In this document: positions 1 to 8,106 of the stretch, piece by piece | Numbering within the stretch: position 1 is the first letter of the stretch | How the letters are laid out: each line of letters opens with the position of its first letter | Origin: a virus | DNA: 64,000 nucleotides | Direction: 5' to 3' (one strand) | Virus record (IMG/VR): IMGVR_UViG_3300020202_000076 | Coordinates: 1-64,000 of that record | Translations under genes and position numbers: made by a program | Notes under the pieces: model-generated | Told to the model about the DNA's origin: nothing | What the model saw: the letters and a program-made list of their open reading frames with translations, nothing else | Databases searched by the model: none

Positions 1-1
1 G

Positions 2-547
2 ATCGCGTCCGCAGCCCTCGCCGGCACCTTCAGCGACTTCAAGCTCATCAAGAGCCGAGGGGTTGCTCAGTTGGTGATCGAAGTTCCGCTTGAGAAGGCG
101 GACGCCGCTTTGTCCACGCTCGGCGGATTGCCCAAGCCGGATGAGGAGCGATGGGTTGCGCTCGCACGGCTGAACACGAAACCACTCGGCGCGTCCATGT
201 CGGAGTCCGCAGGCCAAGGGTCTGCCGCGGATACGGCGTCCCCGCAGAAACAGTCCGCTGTCGCGCCGGGTGGGACCAAAGGTGGGTGGTATGCGCTGAA
301 GCCATCCGCAAGGGCGGCGCTGCTGTGCAAGGACGAGGATTTTAGAGGGTGGGTCGAGGCCACCTACAGACTCTCCGGGCTGACGGAAGTGGAGGCGGCG
401 GACTGGCTTCGCAACTGCCTCGATGTGCCGACGCGAGCGCGACTGAACCCCGACAACCAGCCGCACTATCCGGCCGCCCTCAAGAAGTTCAACGCCATCG
501 AGCGCGCCTATCGTGTCTCGCGCGGGCTGGAGACGGAGGCCCGATGA
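2..547 (+). CDS. Phage hypothetical protein, 5' end cut by window edge
   Basis: The open frame runs in from the window edge, so the start is missing. The visible N-terminal part (TFSDFKLIKSR, then VAQLVIEVP and LGGLPKPDEERWVALARL) resembles a conserved phage protein that usually sits in recombination/early cassettes of alphaproteobacterial phages. An Ala/Ser/Gly linker (residues about 65-95) separates it from a basic C-terminal part with WVEATYRLSG. Its stop overlaps the next start (ATGA). No catalytic motif is visible and the function is unknown. Confidence 0.75.
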   Translation: MASAALAGTFSDFKLIKSRGVAQLVIEVPLEKADAALSTLGGLPKPDEERWVALARLNTKPLGASMSESAGQGSAADTASPQKQSAVAPGGTKGGWYALKPSARAALLCKDEDFRGWVEATYRLSGLTEVEAADWLRNCLDVPTRARLNPDNQPHYPAALKKFNAIERAYRVSRGLETEAR

Positions 548-888
548 CGGTTCTCCTCCCCAAGACCCGGATCGTGCGCGATCAGAAGTGGCTCGACCAC
601 CTGAAGACGCAGCCGTGCATCATCACGGGCTATCGCGGCAACGATTACGAAGCGGTGGACCCGGCGCACATCGGGACGCTTGGGCGCGGGATCAAGTCGC
701 CGGACAACGAATGCCTCCCGATCCGGCACAGCATCCACGTTCAGATGCACGCGCATGGGGAAATGTCGATCCTACGCGCCCACCTACCGGACGACGTGTT
801 GCGCGCAGCTCTCCGGGCTTATGCGCGCGAGATGTATGCGGAGTGGGCCGGCAAGCGCTTTCGCATGGAGCAGAAGGAGAGAGGGTGA
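544..888 (+). CDS. HNH-like / DUF968-type phage nuclease-like protein
   Basis: This 114-residue protein has the pattern WLDHLKTQPCIITG, then DPAHIG, GRGIKSPDNECLPI and HSIHVQMHAHG. It matches the layout of DUF968/YbcO-like small phage nucleases, in which clustered His/Cys/Asp residues bind metal. Those families are thought to act in phage recombination or in nicking DNA. Only one of the usual Cys pairs is present, so the metal site may be degenerate. The start overlaps the upstream stop by ATGA, which supports translational coupling in the early operon. Confidence 0.6.
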   Translation: MTVLLPKTRIVRDQKWLDHLKTQPCIITGYRGNDYEAVDPAHIGTLGRGIKSPDNECLPIRHSIHVQMHAHGEMSILRAHLPDDVLRAALRAYAREMYAEWAGKRFRMEQKERG

Positions 889-1091
889 TGGTTGAGCAAA
901 CGGTCGCTGACATCGCTGATGCCGAATTGCTGAGCCGAGCCGTCAGGAACGCCCGCAGCCGCGACAAGCGCAAGGGCGAGAAGCATTGGCGCTGGGTTGC
1001 CGTGATGGACGTCTTCGCTCTTGGTCGGACTTATTCCTGTCAGCTCTGTGAGCGCTTCGGGCTCAATCCTGACGAAGAGGTCGCTCGTTGA
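888..1091 (+). CDS. Small phage hypothetical protein
   Basis: This 67-residue protein starts at an ATG overlapping the preceding stop (TGATG). It is mixed-charge, with a basic stretch (SRDKRKGEKHWRW) followed by a possible helix ending in CQLCERFGLNPDEEV. The CxxC pair could bind metal but stands alone. The resemblance to small Nin-region proteins is loose. Function is unknown. Confidence 0.6.
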   Translation: MVEQTVADIADAELLSRAVRNARSRDKRKGEKHWRWVAVMDVFALGRTYSCQLCERFGLNPDEEVAR

Positions 1092-1161
1092 CGCGCTCTA
1101 GCCGAAACGTAGTGCCTGACCAGATCGAAGAACAGAGTTCAGCAATCCGAAAACTCGTTCC

Positions 1162-1455
1162 ATGACATCACCAGAAACAAACAAACTACTCGATGAGGTG
1201 GACCGCATGGGCCGGCAGCGGAACGGCTCTACGTCCACAGCAAGCAAGATCGCAGAGGCTGCCGACTTCCTCGCCGACGCGGCACCCATCCTCGCCCGAG
1301 AGGTCCGCAAGCTCCAAGAGGAACTGGCGGCGGCGGACTACGCGCTCATCATGTCGAACAGCGATAGCGGGAACTGGGATGATCGAGCCCGCAACGCCCT
1401 GGCAGGCGCCCGCTCCCGTCAGCGCACCACCGGGGTGGAGGGGGCCGATGTCTGA
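1162..1455 (+). CDS. Small phage hypothetical protein, helical
   Basis: This 97-residue protein is mostly predicted helix (KIAEAADFLADAAPILAREVRKLQEELAAADYAL) with a Ser/Asp/Arg-rich tail. It follows a 70-base gap and its 3' end overlaps the next gene by 8 bases. The helix could support oligomerisation. No known family is recognised. Confidence 0.6.
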   Translation: MTSPETNKLLDEVDRMGRQRNGSTSTASKIAEAADFLADAAPILAREVRKLQEELAAADYALIMSNSDSGNWDDRARNALAGARSRQRTTGVEGADV

Positions 1456-2158
1456 GCGTCACGAGATGGAGATCCTGGAGTGCCCATTCGACGGCTGCCA
1501 ATCACCGCAACCGTGCTTTGACGCTCAGACATGCCTCGCAGAACAGATTCAGCCCTTGGGGGCCACACCAATGATCGATGACACGCACCAAGCGCGACTG
1601 GACGGCGTAGAAGGCGGCGATGCGCAGTACACCGCTCAGCTTGAGGATCGAGTCACCGCGCTGACCGAACAAGTCGAGCAGCTACAGGGCCGAGCGGAGA
1701 GGGCGGAAGCTCTTGCCGACGCACGCAACGAGGGCATGAACGAACTGCTCACCCACCTCTCAGCATCCGAAGCCACCGTGGCGCAGCTACAGACGAGCCT
1801 CATGGGGGCGAGGGAGGTGCTGCGGGAAGCTCGAACCGTTCTGCATCTTCTCCAAAGCAACCCCGAGCTGAGCGGCTGCGGCCAGCATACGCATGCCATC
1901 GCCAGCGTTAATGCCGCCCTTGCGTTGAAGGCAGATTGGCCGAAAGAGATCGCGGGTCTTGTGATGGCCGTCGTCATGGACCTGGACGTGCCAAAGGCGA
2001 TGGGCGCGGTTCTGGCGGCCTACCCGTCCCTCGCAGAGCAGGCGAGCGGTCTAGAGCCCGTTCGCACCGAGCCGATTTATGACGGATCGAGACGGGGGCA
2101 ACGACTCATGCCGCCGCGCTTCGCCCTGCGTGCAGAGAAGTTCAGGAGCGCACGATGA
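1448..2158 (+). CDS. Coiled-coil phage protein
   Basis: This 236-residue protein has a short Cys-containing N-terminus (ECPFDGCQSPQPCFDAQTC, a possible small metal site), then a long heptad-like stretch at residues about 60-130 (LEDRVTALTEQVEQLQGRAERAEAL) that should form a coiled coil. A hydrophobic helical part with LVMAVVMDLDVPKAMG follows. Proteins of this make-up recur in early regions of rhizobial phages, but no function is established. It ends in ATGA overlap with the next gene. Confidence 0.6.
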   Translation: MSERHEMEILECPFDGCQSPQPCFDAQTCLAEQIQPLGATPMIDDTHQARLDGVEGGDAQYTAQLEDRVTALTEQVEQLQGRAERAEALADARNEGMNELLTHLSASEATVAQLQTSLMGAREVLREARTVLHLLQSNPELSGCGQHTHAIASVNAALALKADWPKEIAGLVMAVVMDLDVPKAMGAVLAAYPSLAEQASGLEPVRTEPIYDGSRRGQRLMPPRFALRAEKFRSAR

Positions 2159-2703
2159 CCCCCTCACCGACGAAAGAGGAAATCCAGGCGCTGATCGCGG
2201 AGCTTCGCGACGATGCTGATGCACGCGACGGCGGCGCAGTTCGCCATCCGTTGCTGGGCGCCTCGCGCATTCGGGCGGCGGCGAGCGCTCTCGAAGCTCT
2301 ATACCGCAATCTCACCACAGCAGGCAGGGATGGGTTCATGAAGGCGAGGGAGGCGGCGGCGAAGTGGCACGACGAGCGGCGCGCGTCAGCAGAACGACAA
2401 TGCGAAGCTCTACAGTATCCAGTCGAGCATCCGTTCCAGACCATCGCGCGCCCGAGTGTCGCAGCATTTAGGGAAGAAGAAAAACTTCATACGAATTGCG
2501 CCTCCGCCATCCGCTCCATCCCCCTCCCCACAGAGATGGAAGAGGAGAAGGTGGGGGATGATGGATGGATCGATAAGGTGACCGTTCGCCTAAACAAGCT
2601 TGAGTTTTTTCTCCGAGGCTCAGATGCAAACGAAAGCGCTCACGCCCTCGTATGCGAAGCCCTCGCCCTCCTCCCCTCTAAGGACATCCAAGATGGCGAC
2701 TGA
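2155..2703 (+). CDS. Phage hypothetical protein
   Basis: This 182-residue, mainly helical protein begins at an ATG overlapping the previous stop. The N-terminal helix (EEIQALIAELRDDADARD) is followed by an Ala-rich segment with LGASRIRAAASALEALY and a basic stretch. No catalytic motif is visible. The context is an early operon of accessory proteins. Confidence 0.55.
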   Translation: MTPSPTKEEIQALIAELRDDADARDGGAVRHPLLGASRIRAAASALEALYRNLTTAGRDGFMKAREAAAKWHDERRASAERQCEALQYPVEHPFQTIARPSVAAFREEEKLHTNCASAIRSIPLPTEMEEEKVGDDGWIDKVTVRLNKLEFFLRGSDANESAHALVCEALALLPSKDIQDGD

Positions 2704-2893
2704 CCTTGAGGACAGACTGGCGAAGGATGCGTATCTGGTCGCCCTCGTATCCGTGGCCGAGGATCTGCCGCGCCTGATGAAGCAGGAGAATGCGTTCCTC
2801 GTCGCGCTCATCATCGGCTTGACCAAGGCGGTCAAAGAAGCGCGGCCGGACGTGCCGTTCATCGCCACCAAGGGAGGCCCCAATGGCGGATGA
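2693..2893 (+). CDS. Small helical phage protein
   Basis: This 66-residue protein starts at ATG 2693, eleven bases inside the previous gene. It has two amphipathic helices (LAKDAYLVALVSVAEDLPRL and AFLVALIIGLTKAVKEA). The second is hydrophobic but interrupted by charges, so membrane insertion is uncertain. Function is unknown. Confidence 0.5.
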   Translation: MATDLEDRLAKDAYLVALVSVAEDLPRLMKQENAFLVALIIGLTKAVKEARPDVPFIATKGGPNGG

Positions 2894-3260
2894 AGTGAAG
2901 CTGGATGAGCGGGGGCTGGAGGCGGCGTGCATCTATTCCGTCGAGACGATGGGCAAGTACACGTCCCCGCGCCAAGTCATCGAAGGAATCATCCGAGCCT
3001 ACCTCACGCACACCCTCGGGCAGGAGAAGGAGGGGTGGAGGCCCGTTCCGCACATTCGCGAGCGGCAGGAGGGCGTGGCGCCGTGGGATGGCAGGCGGGT
3101 GTTGCTTTGGTCTCGACTCTATCCGCAGACGCCGACCGTCTCGCGATGGATCGAGGCCAACATGGGCGCGGGGTGGGAGGGCTACTACATCACGCCCGAT
3201 CTCTGGCATCCGCTGCCGGGCCTTCCCGCCCCTCCGCCTTCTATGGAGAAGAAGCCGTGA
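2883..3260 (+). CDS. DUF551-like phage protein
   Basis: This 125-residue protein has an N-terminal helical half (LEAACIYSVE, VIEGIIRAYL) and a C-terminal half resembling DUF551. That half contains GWRPVPHIRER, DGRRVLLWS, then GWEGYYITPDLWHPLPGLP. DUF551 proteins are small phage proteins with a W...DG..VL.W...HW.PLP signature and no assigned activity. A second, more typical DUF551 gene lies at 55073-55396. Confidence 0.6.
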   Translation: MADEVKLDERGLEAACIYSVETMGKYTSPRQVIEGIIRAYLTHTLGQEKEGWRPVPHIRERQEGVAPWDGRRVLLWSRLYPQTPTVSRWIEANMGAGWEGYYITPDLWHPLPGLPAPPPSMEKKP

Positions 3261-3496
3261 GCGATGAATACATTCCGCCGCTCGTTTCGTTTCCCGGCGC
3301 ACCCCTCACACCCGAAGTTGTCCTGCATCGAACGCTCAACAAGCTGGAGCACATCAAGGGCGTGACGGTCATCATTCAATGGAAAGCCGACGAAAGCTTT
3401 TCGGTCGACTGGTCGACGATGAACAAGAGCGAGCTTTACATGTCGGCGCGAGTTCTGGATCAGACCGCCGTCGAAAGCGCGAGGAGCGATCCGTGA
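3257..3496 (+). CDS. Small phage protein, GTG start
   Basis: This 79-residue protein is assigned a GTG start because GTG overlaps the preceding TGA (GTGA), as in many gene pairs here. It carries LVSFPGAPLTPEVVLHRTLN, a VIIQWK strand and a short Ser/Asp-rich tail. Similar small proteins are annotated as hypothetical in phages. Confidence 0.55.
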   Translation: MSDEYIPPLVSFPGAPLTPEVVLHRTLNKLEHIKGVTVIIQWKADESFSVDWSTMNKSELYMSARVLDQTAVESARSDP

Positions 3497-3609
3497 TGCG
3501 CTCCTCTAGCCGACAGGAACCGCTTCCGGAAGAGAATGGAAAGCGTTCAGCCCGAAAAGATTCTGATGTGCGCTTCGCGATCACGTTGAGAAAGGGCCAG
3601 AACTTATGA
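3496..3609 (+). CDS. Very small basic phage protein carrying a repeat-like segment
   Basis: This 37-residue frame begins at an ATG overlapping the previous stop (TGATG) and ends in ATGA overlap with the next gene. Bases 3571-3589 match the core of the repeat also found near 57061, 57653 and 61367. The coupling argues for translation; the biological role is unknown. Confidence 0.4.
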   Translation: MRSSSRQEPLPEENGKRSARKDSDVRFAITLRKGQNL

Positions 3610-3980
3610 CCGCCGAGTTGATCGAGAGATTGGAGCAAGCTGAGGGGCCGTCGCCTGAACTCGACGAAGCGATCTTCCAGGTCGTCTTCGGCGATCAACC
3701 GCTCGCGAGCCCCGGCCGCAGATTCACCTCCAGTGTCGATGCGGCCCTTACCTTGGTGCCGGAGGGGTGGGATTGGGCCGTCAGCACATCGACCACAGGG
3801 CCTGACGTGGCGGCATGCTTTTTTGCCTCCGTGAGGGAGACGCAGCCGTTCGACCCAGTGACATTGCAATGGCCAGATCGGCCGGACGCAGAAGGCTTCA
3901 AGCATCATAAGGGCGGCCCCGCGCTCGCCCTCTGCATCGCCAGCCTTAAGGCCCGTCTTTCCGTGATCGCGAGAGGGTGA
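3606..3980 (+). CDS. Conserved phage hypothetical protein
   Basis: This 124-residue protein has the typical outline of a widespread alphaproteobacterial phage protein. It starts with LIERLEQAEGPSPELDEAI, has SSVDAALTLVPEGWDWAV in the middle and GGPALALCIASLKAR at the end. No function is known. The start is fixed by ATGA overlap with the preceding small gene. Confidence 0.7.
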   Translation: MTAELIERLEQAEGPSPELDEAIFQVVFGDQPLASPGRRFTSSVDAALTLVPEGWDWAVSTSTTGPDVAACFFASVRETQPFDPVTLQWPDRPDAEGFKHHKGGPALALCIASLKARLSVIARG

Positions 3981-4027
3981 AGAGATCAGGGGTGGCTTCG
4001 CATCACGCGGATGGGCATTGCGTCAAC

Positions 4028-4270
4028 ATGGAGAGCGAGAACATGGACGACTCCTTCGGCGCCCGACTCTTGACGGCACGCAAGCGCCGCGACCTCTCAG
4101 CATCGCAGCTCGCCGAGCGCGCGGACATCAACGTCACGCAGATCTCTCATTTTGAGAACGGTCAGCGACAGCCGGGCGCCGACAACATCCGCAAGCTCGC
4201 ACGCGCCCTAGACATCACGGCCGATTTCCTGCTCGGCCTGACGACTGATACGCGAAGGATCAGCTCATGA
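4028..4270 (+). CDS. XRE-family helix-turn-helix regulator
   Basis: Residues about 8-65 form a Cro/CI-type HTH (ARLLTARKRRDLSASQLAERADI, then VTQISHFENGQRQPGADNIRKLARAL). It probably binds DNA as a dimer. ATG 4028 is a compromise: a GTG at 3977 overlaps the previous stop, and ATG 4043 lies just before the domain. It sits three genes upstream of the integrase and may help to control early or integration genes, which is inference from position. Confidence 0.8.
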   Translation: MESENMDDSFGARLLTARKRRDLSASQLAERADINVTQISHFENGQRQPGADNIRKLARALDITADFLLGLTTDTRRISS

Positions 4271-4605
4271 CCACCCCTCCCCCCGGTAACAGCGGAAGCC
4301 GAAGGAAGGCAGACGTGAGCGTCGACTATTTCCTGTTTTCGCCCGGGGCCAACAGGGCAGTGCTGATCGGCTCGGTCGGCGCGTTCGGTGTCAAATCTTG
4401 GCCGGTTGAATATGGCGGGCGGGAGTTCATCGCTTGGGCAATCGAGGAATCCATCAACGACGTGCGGATGGTGAGCGAGCGCGAGTTGCCGGAGAGTTAT
4501 GAACGCTTTGTCCCGCGGCCCCCCGCGACGAACGAGGAAGACAGCGGCAGGACTCCGCAGAAGACGGAGCCCCTACTTAAGTCTTCCCCTGATAGGGACA
4601 CATGA
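4267..4605 (+). CDS. Phage hypothetical protein
   Basis: This 112-residue protein starts in ATGA overlap. A Pro/Ser-rich N-terminus precedes a compact domain (VDYFLFSPGANRAVLIG, FIAWAIEESINDVRMV) and a hydrophilic tail. The N-terminal bases 4288-4300 loosely resemble part of the dispersed repeat discussed in the findings. Function is unknown. Confidence 0.5.
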   Translation: MTTPPPGNSGSRRKADVSVDYFLFSPGANRAVLIGSVGAFGVKSWPVEYGGREFIAWAIEESINDVRMVSERELPESYERFVPRPPATNEEDSGRTPQKTEPLLKSSPDRDT

Positions 4606-4922
4606 CGGCGAGGCGGGGTGACATCGCTGATCTGCCGGCTTGGCCGCTCGGGCTCTCGCTCGAACAGGCTGCCGCTATGGTCGGGGTGTCCGAAAGCCAC
4701 TTCCTTGAGCACTGCAAGCTGATTCCCGTCCGCATCGGCTCCCGGAAACTCTACGACCGGGACGAGGTCACCGCCTGGTTCAAGGGCTTGAAGGGGGTGG
4801 TTGACGCGACCAAGCCCGGCAAGCCAGCCTTACCGCCCCGCCGCCGTTCTGCCATGGAGATGCTGGATGCCGCGTTCACGAAAGAACGTAGTCCGCCGCA
4901 AGCTCGCAGACGGCTCGGTTAA
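4602..4922 (+). CDS. Excisionase-like / HTH_17 DNA-binding protein
   Basis: This 106-residue protein has a MerR/AlpA-type short winged helix at residues about 15-65 (LSLEQAAAMVGVSESHFLEHC, then RIGSRKLYDRDEVTAWF). Such proteins read attachment-site DNA or direct excision. It lies directly upstream of, and overlaps by 56 bases, the integrase gene. This is the usual place for a recombination directionality factor. The C-terminal tail is basic and probably disordered. Confidence 0.7.
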   Translation: MTARRGDIADLPAWPLGLSLEQAAAMVGVSESHFLEHCKLIPVRIGSRKLYDRDEVTAWFKGLKGVVDATKPGKPALPPRRRSAMEMLDAAFTKERSPPQARRRLG

Positions 4923-5835
4923 GGTCTATGTCTACGAGGGCGGGATCAGGACGGACGCCGAAGAGGCGCCGAAGCCCAAAGACCTCGGCGACCTGATCCG
5001 TGACTACCGCCGCCCCAAAGGCCCATGGTGGAAGCTCGCTCCGAACACGCAGCGCACGCAGAACGCGGCAATGAAGAAACTGGAGGCCATTCACGCGACG
5101 CTGCTATCCGACATCGACGCGGCGTGGTGCGAGCGCGTTCAAGAGCACCTGTCGGATACCCCCGGCATCGCCAACATCACCACCGGACTGTTGCGGCGCA
5201 TGTTCAAGCGCGGCGTGAAGCTCAAATGGATGCCCTTCAACCCTGCTGCAGACCTTGAGAAGCTGAAGACCGGAGAGGGCAAGCCCTGGCCGCTCTGGGC
5301 CATCAGGCAGTTCCGTCAGCGCGCCCCGGCGGACTGGTGCTTCATCTTCGACCTTGCCATCGCCACCGGCCTGCGCGTGAGCGACCTGCGGGCGCTTCGG
5401 TGGTCCAACTACGACGGGACATGGATACGGTGCATCCAGCAGAAGACCGGCGAGGAAGTCGAATGCCTGCTGGTGCCCGAGATGGTGCGGCGCCTCAATC
5501 AGAAGAAGCGCCAGGCGCGGGGGCTGTCGATCATCGCCACGGCGACGGGCACGCCCTACACCAAGACCGGCTTTGAAGCAGCCTGGTACAAGGTCCTCAA
5601 GCACACGGGGTTGAAGGGGAAGGGCTACACCTTCCACGGGCTGCGCCACACGCACGGCACCATGCGCGCGGACTCCGGCGACAGCGAGCACACCATCGCC
5701 GCAGCCCTCGGCCACAAGAGCCTTCAGAGCACGCGCCGATACACGAAGAACGCCAACCGACGCCGGCTTTTGGAAGACGCTCAGGAGCGTTTTGCCGCCG
5801 AGTGGCAAAACGGCAAATCCAGCAAGTCTAACTAG
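4867..5835 (+). CDS. int: Tyrosine site-specific integrase
   Basis: This 322-residue recombinase contains the catalytic set of the tyrosine integrase family: the first Arg in ATGLRVSDLRALRW, the H-x-x-R box in FHGLRHTHG, the second His in LGHKSLQSTRRY and the nucleophilic Tyr in RRYTKNANRR. The N-terminal part is a core-binding/arm-type domain beginning RRKLADGSVKVYVYEGG. ATG 4867 is preferred to ATG 4801 because the extra residues are out of character. It would insert the phage at a host attachment site. I could not identify the att core. Confidence 0.92.
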   Translation: MPRSRKNVVRRKLADGSVKVYVYEGGIRTDAEEAPKPKDLGDLIRDYRRPKGPWWKLAPNTQRTQNAAMKKLEAIHATLLSDIDAAWCERVQEHLSDTPGIANITTGLLRRMFKRGVKLKWMPFNPAADLEKLKTGEGKPWPLWAIRQFRQRAPADWCFIFDLAIATGLRVSDLRALRWSNYDGTWIRCIQQKTGEEVECLLVPEMVRRLNQKKRQARGLSIIATATGTPYTKTGFEAAWYKVLKHTGLKGKGYTFHGLRHTHGTMRADSGDSEHTIAAALGHKSLQSTRRYTKNANRRRLLEDAQERFAAEWQNGKSSKSN

Positions 5836-5857
5836 CGATCACCCTTGAGAAAATGCC

Positions 5858-6028
5858 ATGCTTTTGGTAACGCACACTCCCAATCATCTGAGCGACTTAA
5901 TGAGGCGCGGCTGTCAAAAGTTGGCCGCCGTGTTCCTGAGTCGTTTGCTGTCGGCAAAACGAACGGCCGACATGCTGGCCAAGGCCCGAGCGAAGGGGCT
6001 GAAGATCATCGAGCGGGGAGCGCAATGA
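5858..6028 (+). CDS. Small basic phage protein
   Basis: This 56-residue frame starts 23 bases after the integrase and ends in ATGA overlap with the next gene. It is helical and basic (RGCQKLAAVFLSRLL, MLAKARAKGLKIIERG). The coupling is the main support. Function is unknown. Confidence 0.4.
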   Translation: MLLVTHTPNHLSDLMRRGCQKLAAVFLSRLLSAKRTADMLAKARAKGLKIIERGAQ

Positions 6029-6294
6029 GCGAGCGATGCCCAACTTGTGGTCAGTCGATGCGCAAGCCGACCGCGCCGCCGATCATGAGTGCGGACGCCC
6101 TGGTCGCGTTGATGCGATCGCCAACGCCCAAGGGCGGCTCCGCATGCGTCTATCTGACGAACAGCGGCGGATACGCCATCGAGTACGGGCGGGGTCGCGT
6201 TCATCTGGACGCCATAGACGAGGCGCGGTCTCGCGGGCTCATCGTGCCAAAGTGGCCAGATCGTCACCCCACCGGCTATTGGCGGCTGGCGTAA
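6025..6294 (+). CDS. Small zinc-ribbon-like phage protein
   Basis: This 89-residue protein starts with a CPTCGQSM motif that may bind metal, followed by a small globular domain (SADALVALMRSP, IEYGRGRVHLDAIDEARSRGLI). The start has a GGGGAG ribosome binding site. It resembles short phage proteins without known function. Confidence 0.55.
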   Translation: MSERCPTCGQSMRKPTAPPIMSADALVALMRSPTPKGGSACVYLTNSGGYAIEYGRGRVHLDAIDEARSRGLIVPKWPDRHPTGYWRLA

Positions 6295-6313
6295 GGCTCA
6301 GCCACAATGCCCC

Positions 6314-6601
6314 ATGCCCTCCGCCTACACCGTCGCCGACGTGCTCCGCTATGGCTACACGCTGACGGTCTATTGCCGGAACCACAAATGCGAGCGGAAC
6401 AAGAAGCCTGCCCCTGGAGCACCGAGAATCCCGAAGTGGGTAACCCTCGACCTGTCGAAATATCCTCCTATGACACCTGTAGACGACATAGAGGCAAGGC
6501 TCAGATGCTCGGTATGCAATGGGAAGGATGTGCTTCTACAGGTGACGCCGGGAGAGGGTGTGCCGGGAGCGGGAAAGCCGAAGTATCGGCCTATGGAGTA
6601 G
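6314..6601 (+). CDS. Cys-rich, probable zinc-binding protein
   Basis: This 95-residue protein has YCRNHKCERNK near residue 20 and RLRCSVCNG near residue 65. Together they offer four Cys and one His for a zinc ribbon. Between them lies a hydrophobic segment (PKWVTLDLSKY). Similar small Zn-ribbon proteins recur in alphaproteobacterial genomes and phages. Function is unknown; DNA or RNA binding is possible. Confidence 0.6.
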   Translation: MPSAYTVADVLRYGYTLTVYCRNHKCERNKKPAPGAPRIPKWVTLDLSKYPPMTPVDDIEARLRCSVCNGKDVLLQVTPGEGVPGAGKPKYRPME

Positions 6602-6688
6602 AATATGGACTGGGCACTGTCTCAGTTAGATCGGTGACCGGCCGCTAACGGGGTTGGACCCGTCCGGCCCCCATGCCATCTTAGCCGC

Positions 6689-6919
6689 ATGCCCAAGGGA
6701 CCTAAAGGCGAGCGCCGCCCCGCCGATGTCGTCGGCGCCGCCATCATGGTGGCGAAGATCGCGGTCGGCGAGGTCGAAGAGAACACGCCGGCCAGGGAAG
6801 GGAAAGAGTACGCCCGCAAGGGCGGCCTGAAGGGCGGGAAGGCCCGCGCCAAGGCCCTTACCCCCAATCCGGTCTTTTGGTGCAAAGGCCACCAACCGAT
6901 TCAAGGTGATAAGCGATGA
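6689..6919 (+). CDS. MPKGPKGE-type small basic protein with replaced C-terminus
   Basis: The first 58 residues (start MPKGPKGERRPADVVG, later RKGGLKGGKARAKALTP) match a common small basic protein of alphaproteobacteria, sometimes called RNA-binding or histone-like. The usual ending, an E-rich helix finishing in lysines and tryptophan, is absent. It is replaced by 17 unrelated residues including FWCKGHQP. I read this as a gene whose 3' end was lost in a rearrangement. It may be non-functional. Confidence 0.55.
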   Translation: MPKGPKGERRPADVVGAAIMVAKIAVGEVEENTPAREGKEYARKGGLKGGKARAKALTPNPVFWCKGHQPIQGDKR

Positions 6920-7033
6920 ACGAGCAGAACCCGAGAGAAGCGGCATTAGGTAGCTGAAACAACCAGCCTCCTTTTGCCGCTCAGTTGAAAGGACTGAGCT
7001 ATGGAATTCCGGAAGGGGGCGATGGTCGCCCTC
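6920..7033. other. Intergenic junction between plus and minus genes
   Basis: About 114 bases separate the truncated MPKGPKGE-type gene from the end of the minus-strand membrane-protein gene. I see no convincing promoter, terminator or gene here. The break at 6865-6919 suggests a recombination join. Confidence 0.3.
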
Positions 7034-7927
7034 TCAGTCTTGGTACTCGTAGTTGGGATCGTCGTGAACAACGAGGCGTTCGGAAGCTCCTCCGACCTCT
7101 TCCAGGACGCGACAGCAAGACGTGGTGCGCCCGCGTCCATCCAAATCGACATAGTTCACGATCCCCACGACATAGAACTTCGCGGTTCCGTTCCTAAGCT
7201 CGATGAATTCCGAGCCTGTAATCGCCCTATGCACCGGGAGCCCAGACGGTATTTGCGGCATTCCTGGGTGCATCCATCCGTCCATCGCGAGAATGACGGG
7301 CGTCATGCTCCCGAGGTCAGTTTCCCGAGGTGGGAGCGGTCGTCCCTTGGGAAGGATGATGCCTACTATCACCGCGCGCCGAACCTGACCGAGCGTGAGC
7401 CCGCTGTTCACTATCGCCCAGTCAACTGTGACTGGTTGTTCGCTGGTGATCGACCTCGCCATCCAAACATGACGCACGCGGATCAGCGGGCGATGATTGG
7501 CGCGGAAGTCCCTTTGCAGCTCGCCAGTGGTGCGTCGGGCCTCTCCAAAGGTCTTCCACAAGAACCAAAGGGTGATGAACCCAACAACCAGTTGAACGGC
7601 CGTGAGCCCCGCGAGCGCGCTGGCCCAGAAGGCCATGTCTTCCTGTGCTTTAAGGTCCGCAGCCTCCCGCTTGTCATCGTCGGGCTTGTCGGCCTCTTTG
7701 CGTGCCTCACGGGCATCTTGGCGGGAAAGTATCTGTATCGCCTCGTTGGCGGCGGATACGAGGCCCCACAACGCTTCGATGGCGTGCGTGTTGTCGGTAT
7801 TCTGGCTTTGGGGATTGGCTTGATCTGGGCTGGGCTGCTGTTGGGCAAAAGCTACTGCGCCTAGCAGCAACCAGACAGCTAGGAGTCCTCCAGCCGCAAG
7901 ACGGTGCAGCCAATCGCTACGAGACAT
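7034..7927 (-). CDS. Membrane-anchored hypothetical protein
   Basis: This 297-residue protein has a signal-peptide-like start (RLAAGGLLAVWLLLGAVAFAQ), an acidic/basic helical stretch rich in Arg, Lys and Asp, one strong transmembrane helix at about residues 100-122 (ASALAGLTAVQLVVGFITLWF), and a soluble C-terminal beta-rich domain (HRPLIRVRHVWMARS). This plan is common among uncharacterised rhizobial proteins. It is transcribed against the phage operon and looks like a moron gene, perhaps expressed in the lysogen. Confidence 0.65.
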   Translation of the reverse strand: MSRSDWLHRLAAGGLLAVWLLLGAVAFAQQQPSPDQANPQSQNTDNTHAIEALWGLVSAANEAIQILSRQDAREARKEADKPDDDKREAADLKAQEDMAFWASALAGLTAVQLVVGFITLWFLWKTFGEARRTTGELQRDFRANHRPLIRVRHVWMARSITSEQPVTVDWAIVNSGLTLGQVRRAVIVGIILPKGRPLPPRETDLGSMTPVILAMDGWMHPGMPQIPSGLPVHRAITGSEFIELRNGTAKFYVVGIVNYVDLDGRGRTTSCCRVLEEVGGASERLVVHDDPNYEYQD

Positions 7928-8106
7928 TGGACAAAGAAAGCCGCCGTGAAGCCACCCCGGCTGATCTTGTTCGCGATGTTGCGTTCTGTCTCGCGGATTC
8001 CGAGTGGTTCTAGCTTTTCGGCCAACTCTCGGTAGCCGACGTTTCGGCGCTTAAGTTCGGCCTTTAACAAGGACTTAACCCGCTCAGACCATTCCTTTTC
8101 CGGCAT
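7879..8106 (-). CDS. DUF6471 protein
   Basis: This 75-residue protein matches the DUF6471 pattern almost end to end: WSERVKSLLKAELKRRNVGY, ELAEKL, then ETERNIANKISRGGFTA and FFVQCLVAIG. DUF6471 looks like a small HTH-type DNA-binding fold, but its role is not established. ATG 8106 is chosen because upstream residues do not fit the family. It overlaps the downstream membrane-protein gene by 49 bases and is divergent from the transposase across a palindrome-bearing promoter region. Confidence 0.8.
   Translation of the reverse strand: MPEKEWSERVKSLLKAELKRRNVGYRELAEKLEPLGIRETERNIANKISRGGFTAAFFVQCLVAIGCTVLRLEDS

Noticed and set aside
1-1. Circular closure of the window
   Set aside because: The first and last genes are both incomplete and in different frames, and no terminal overlap is visible, so I only suggest continuity as inference.
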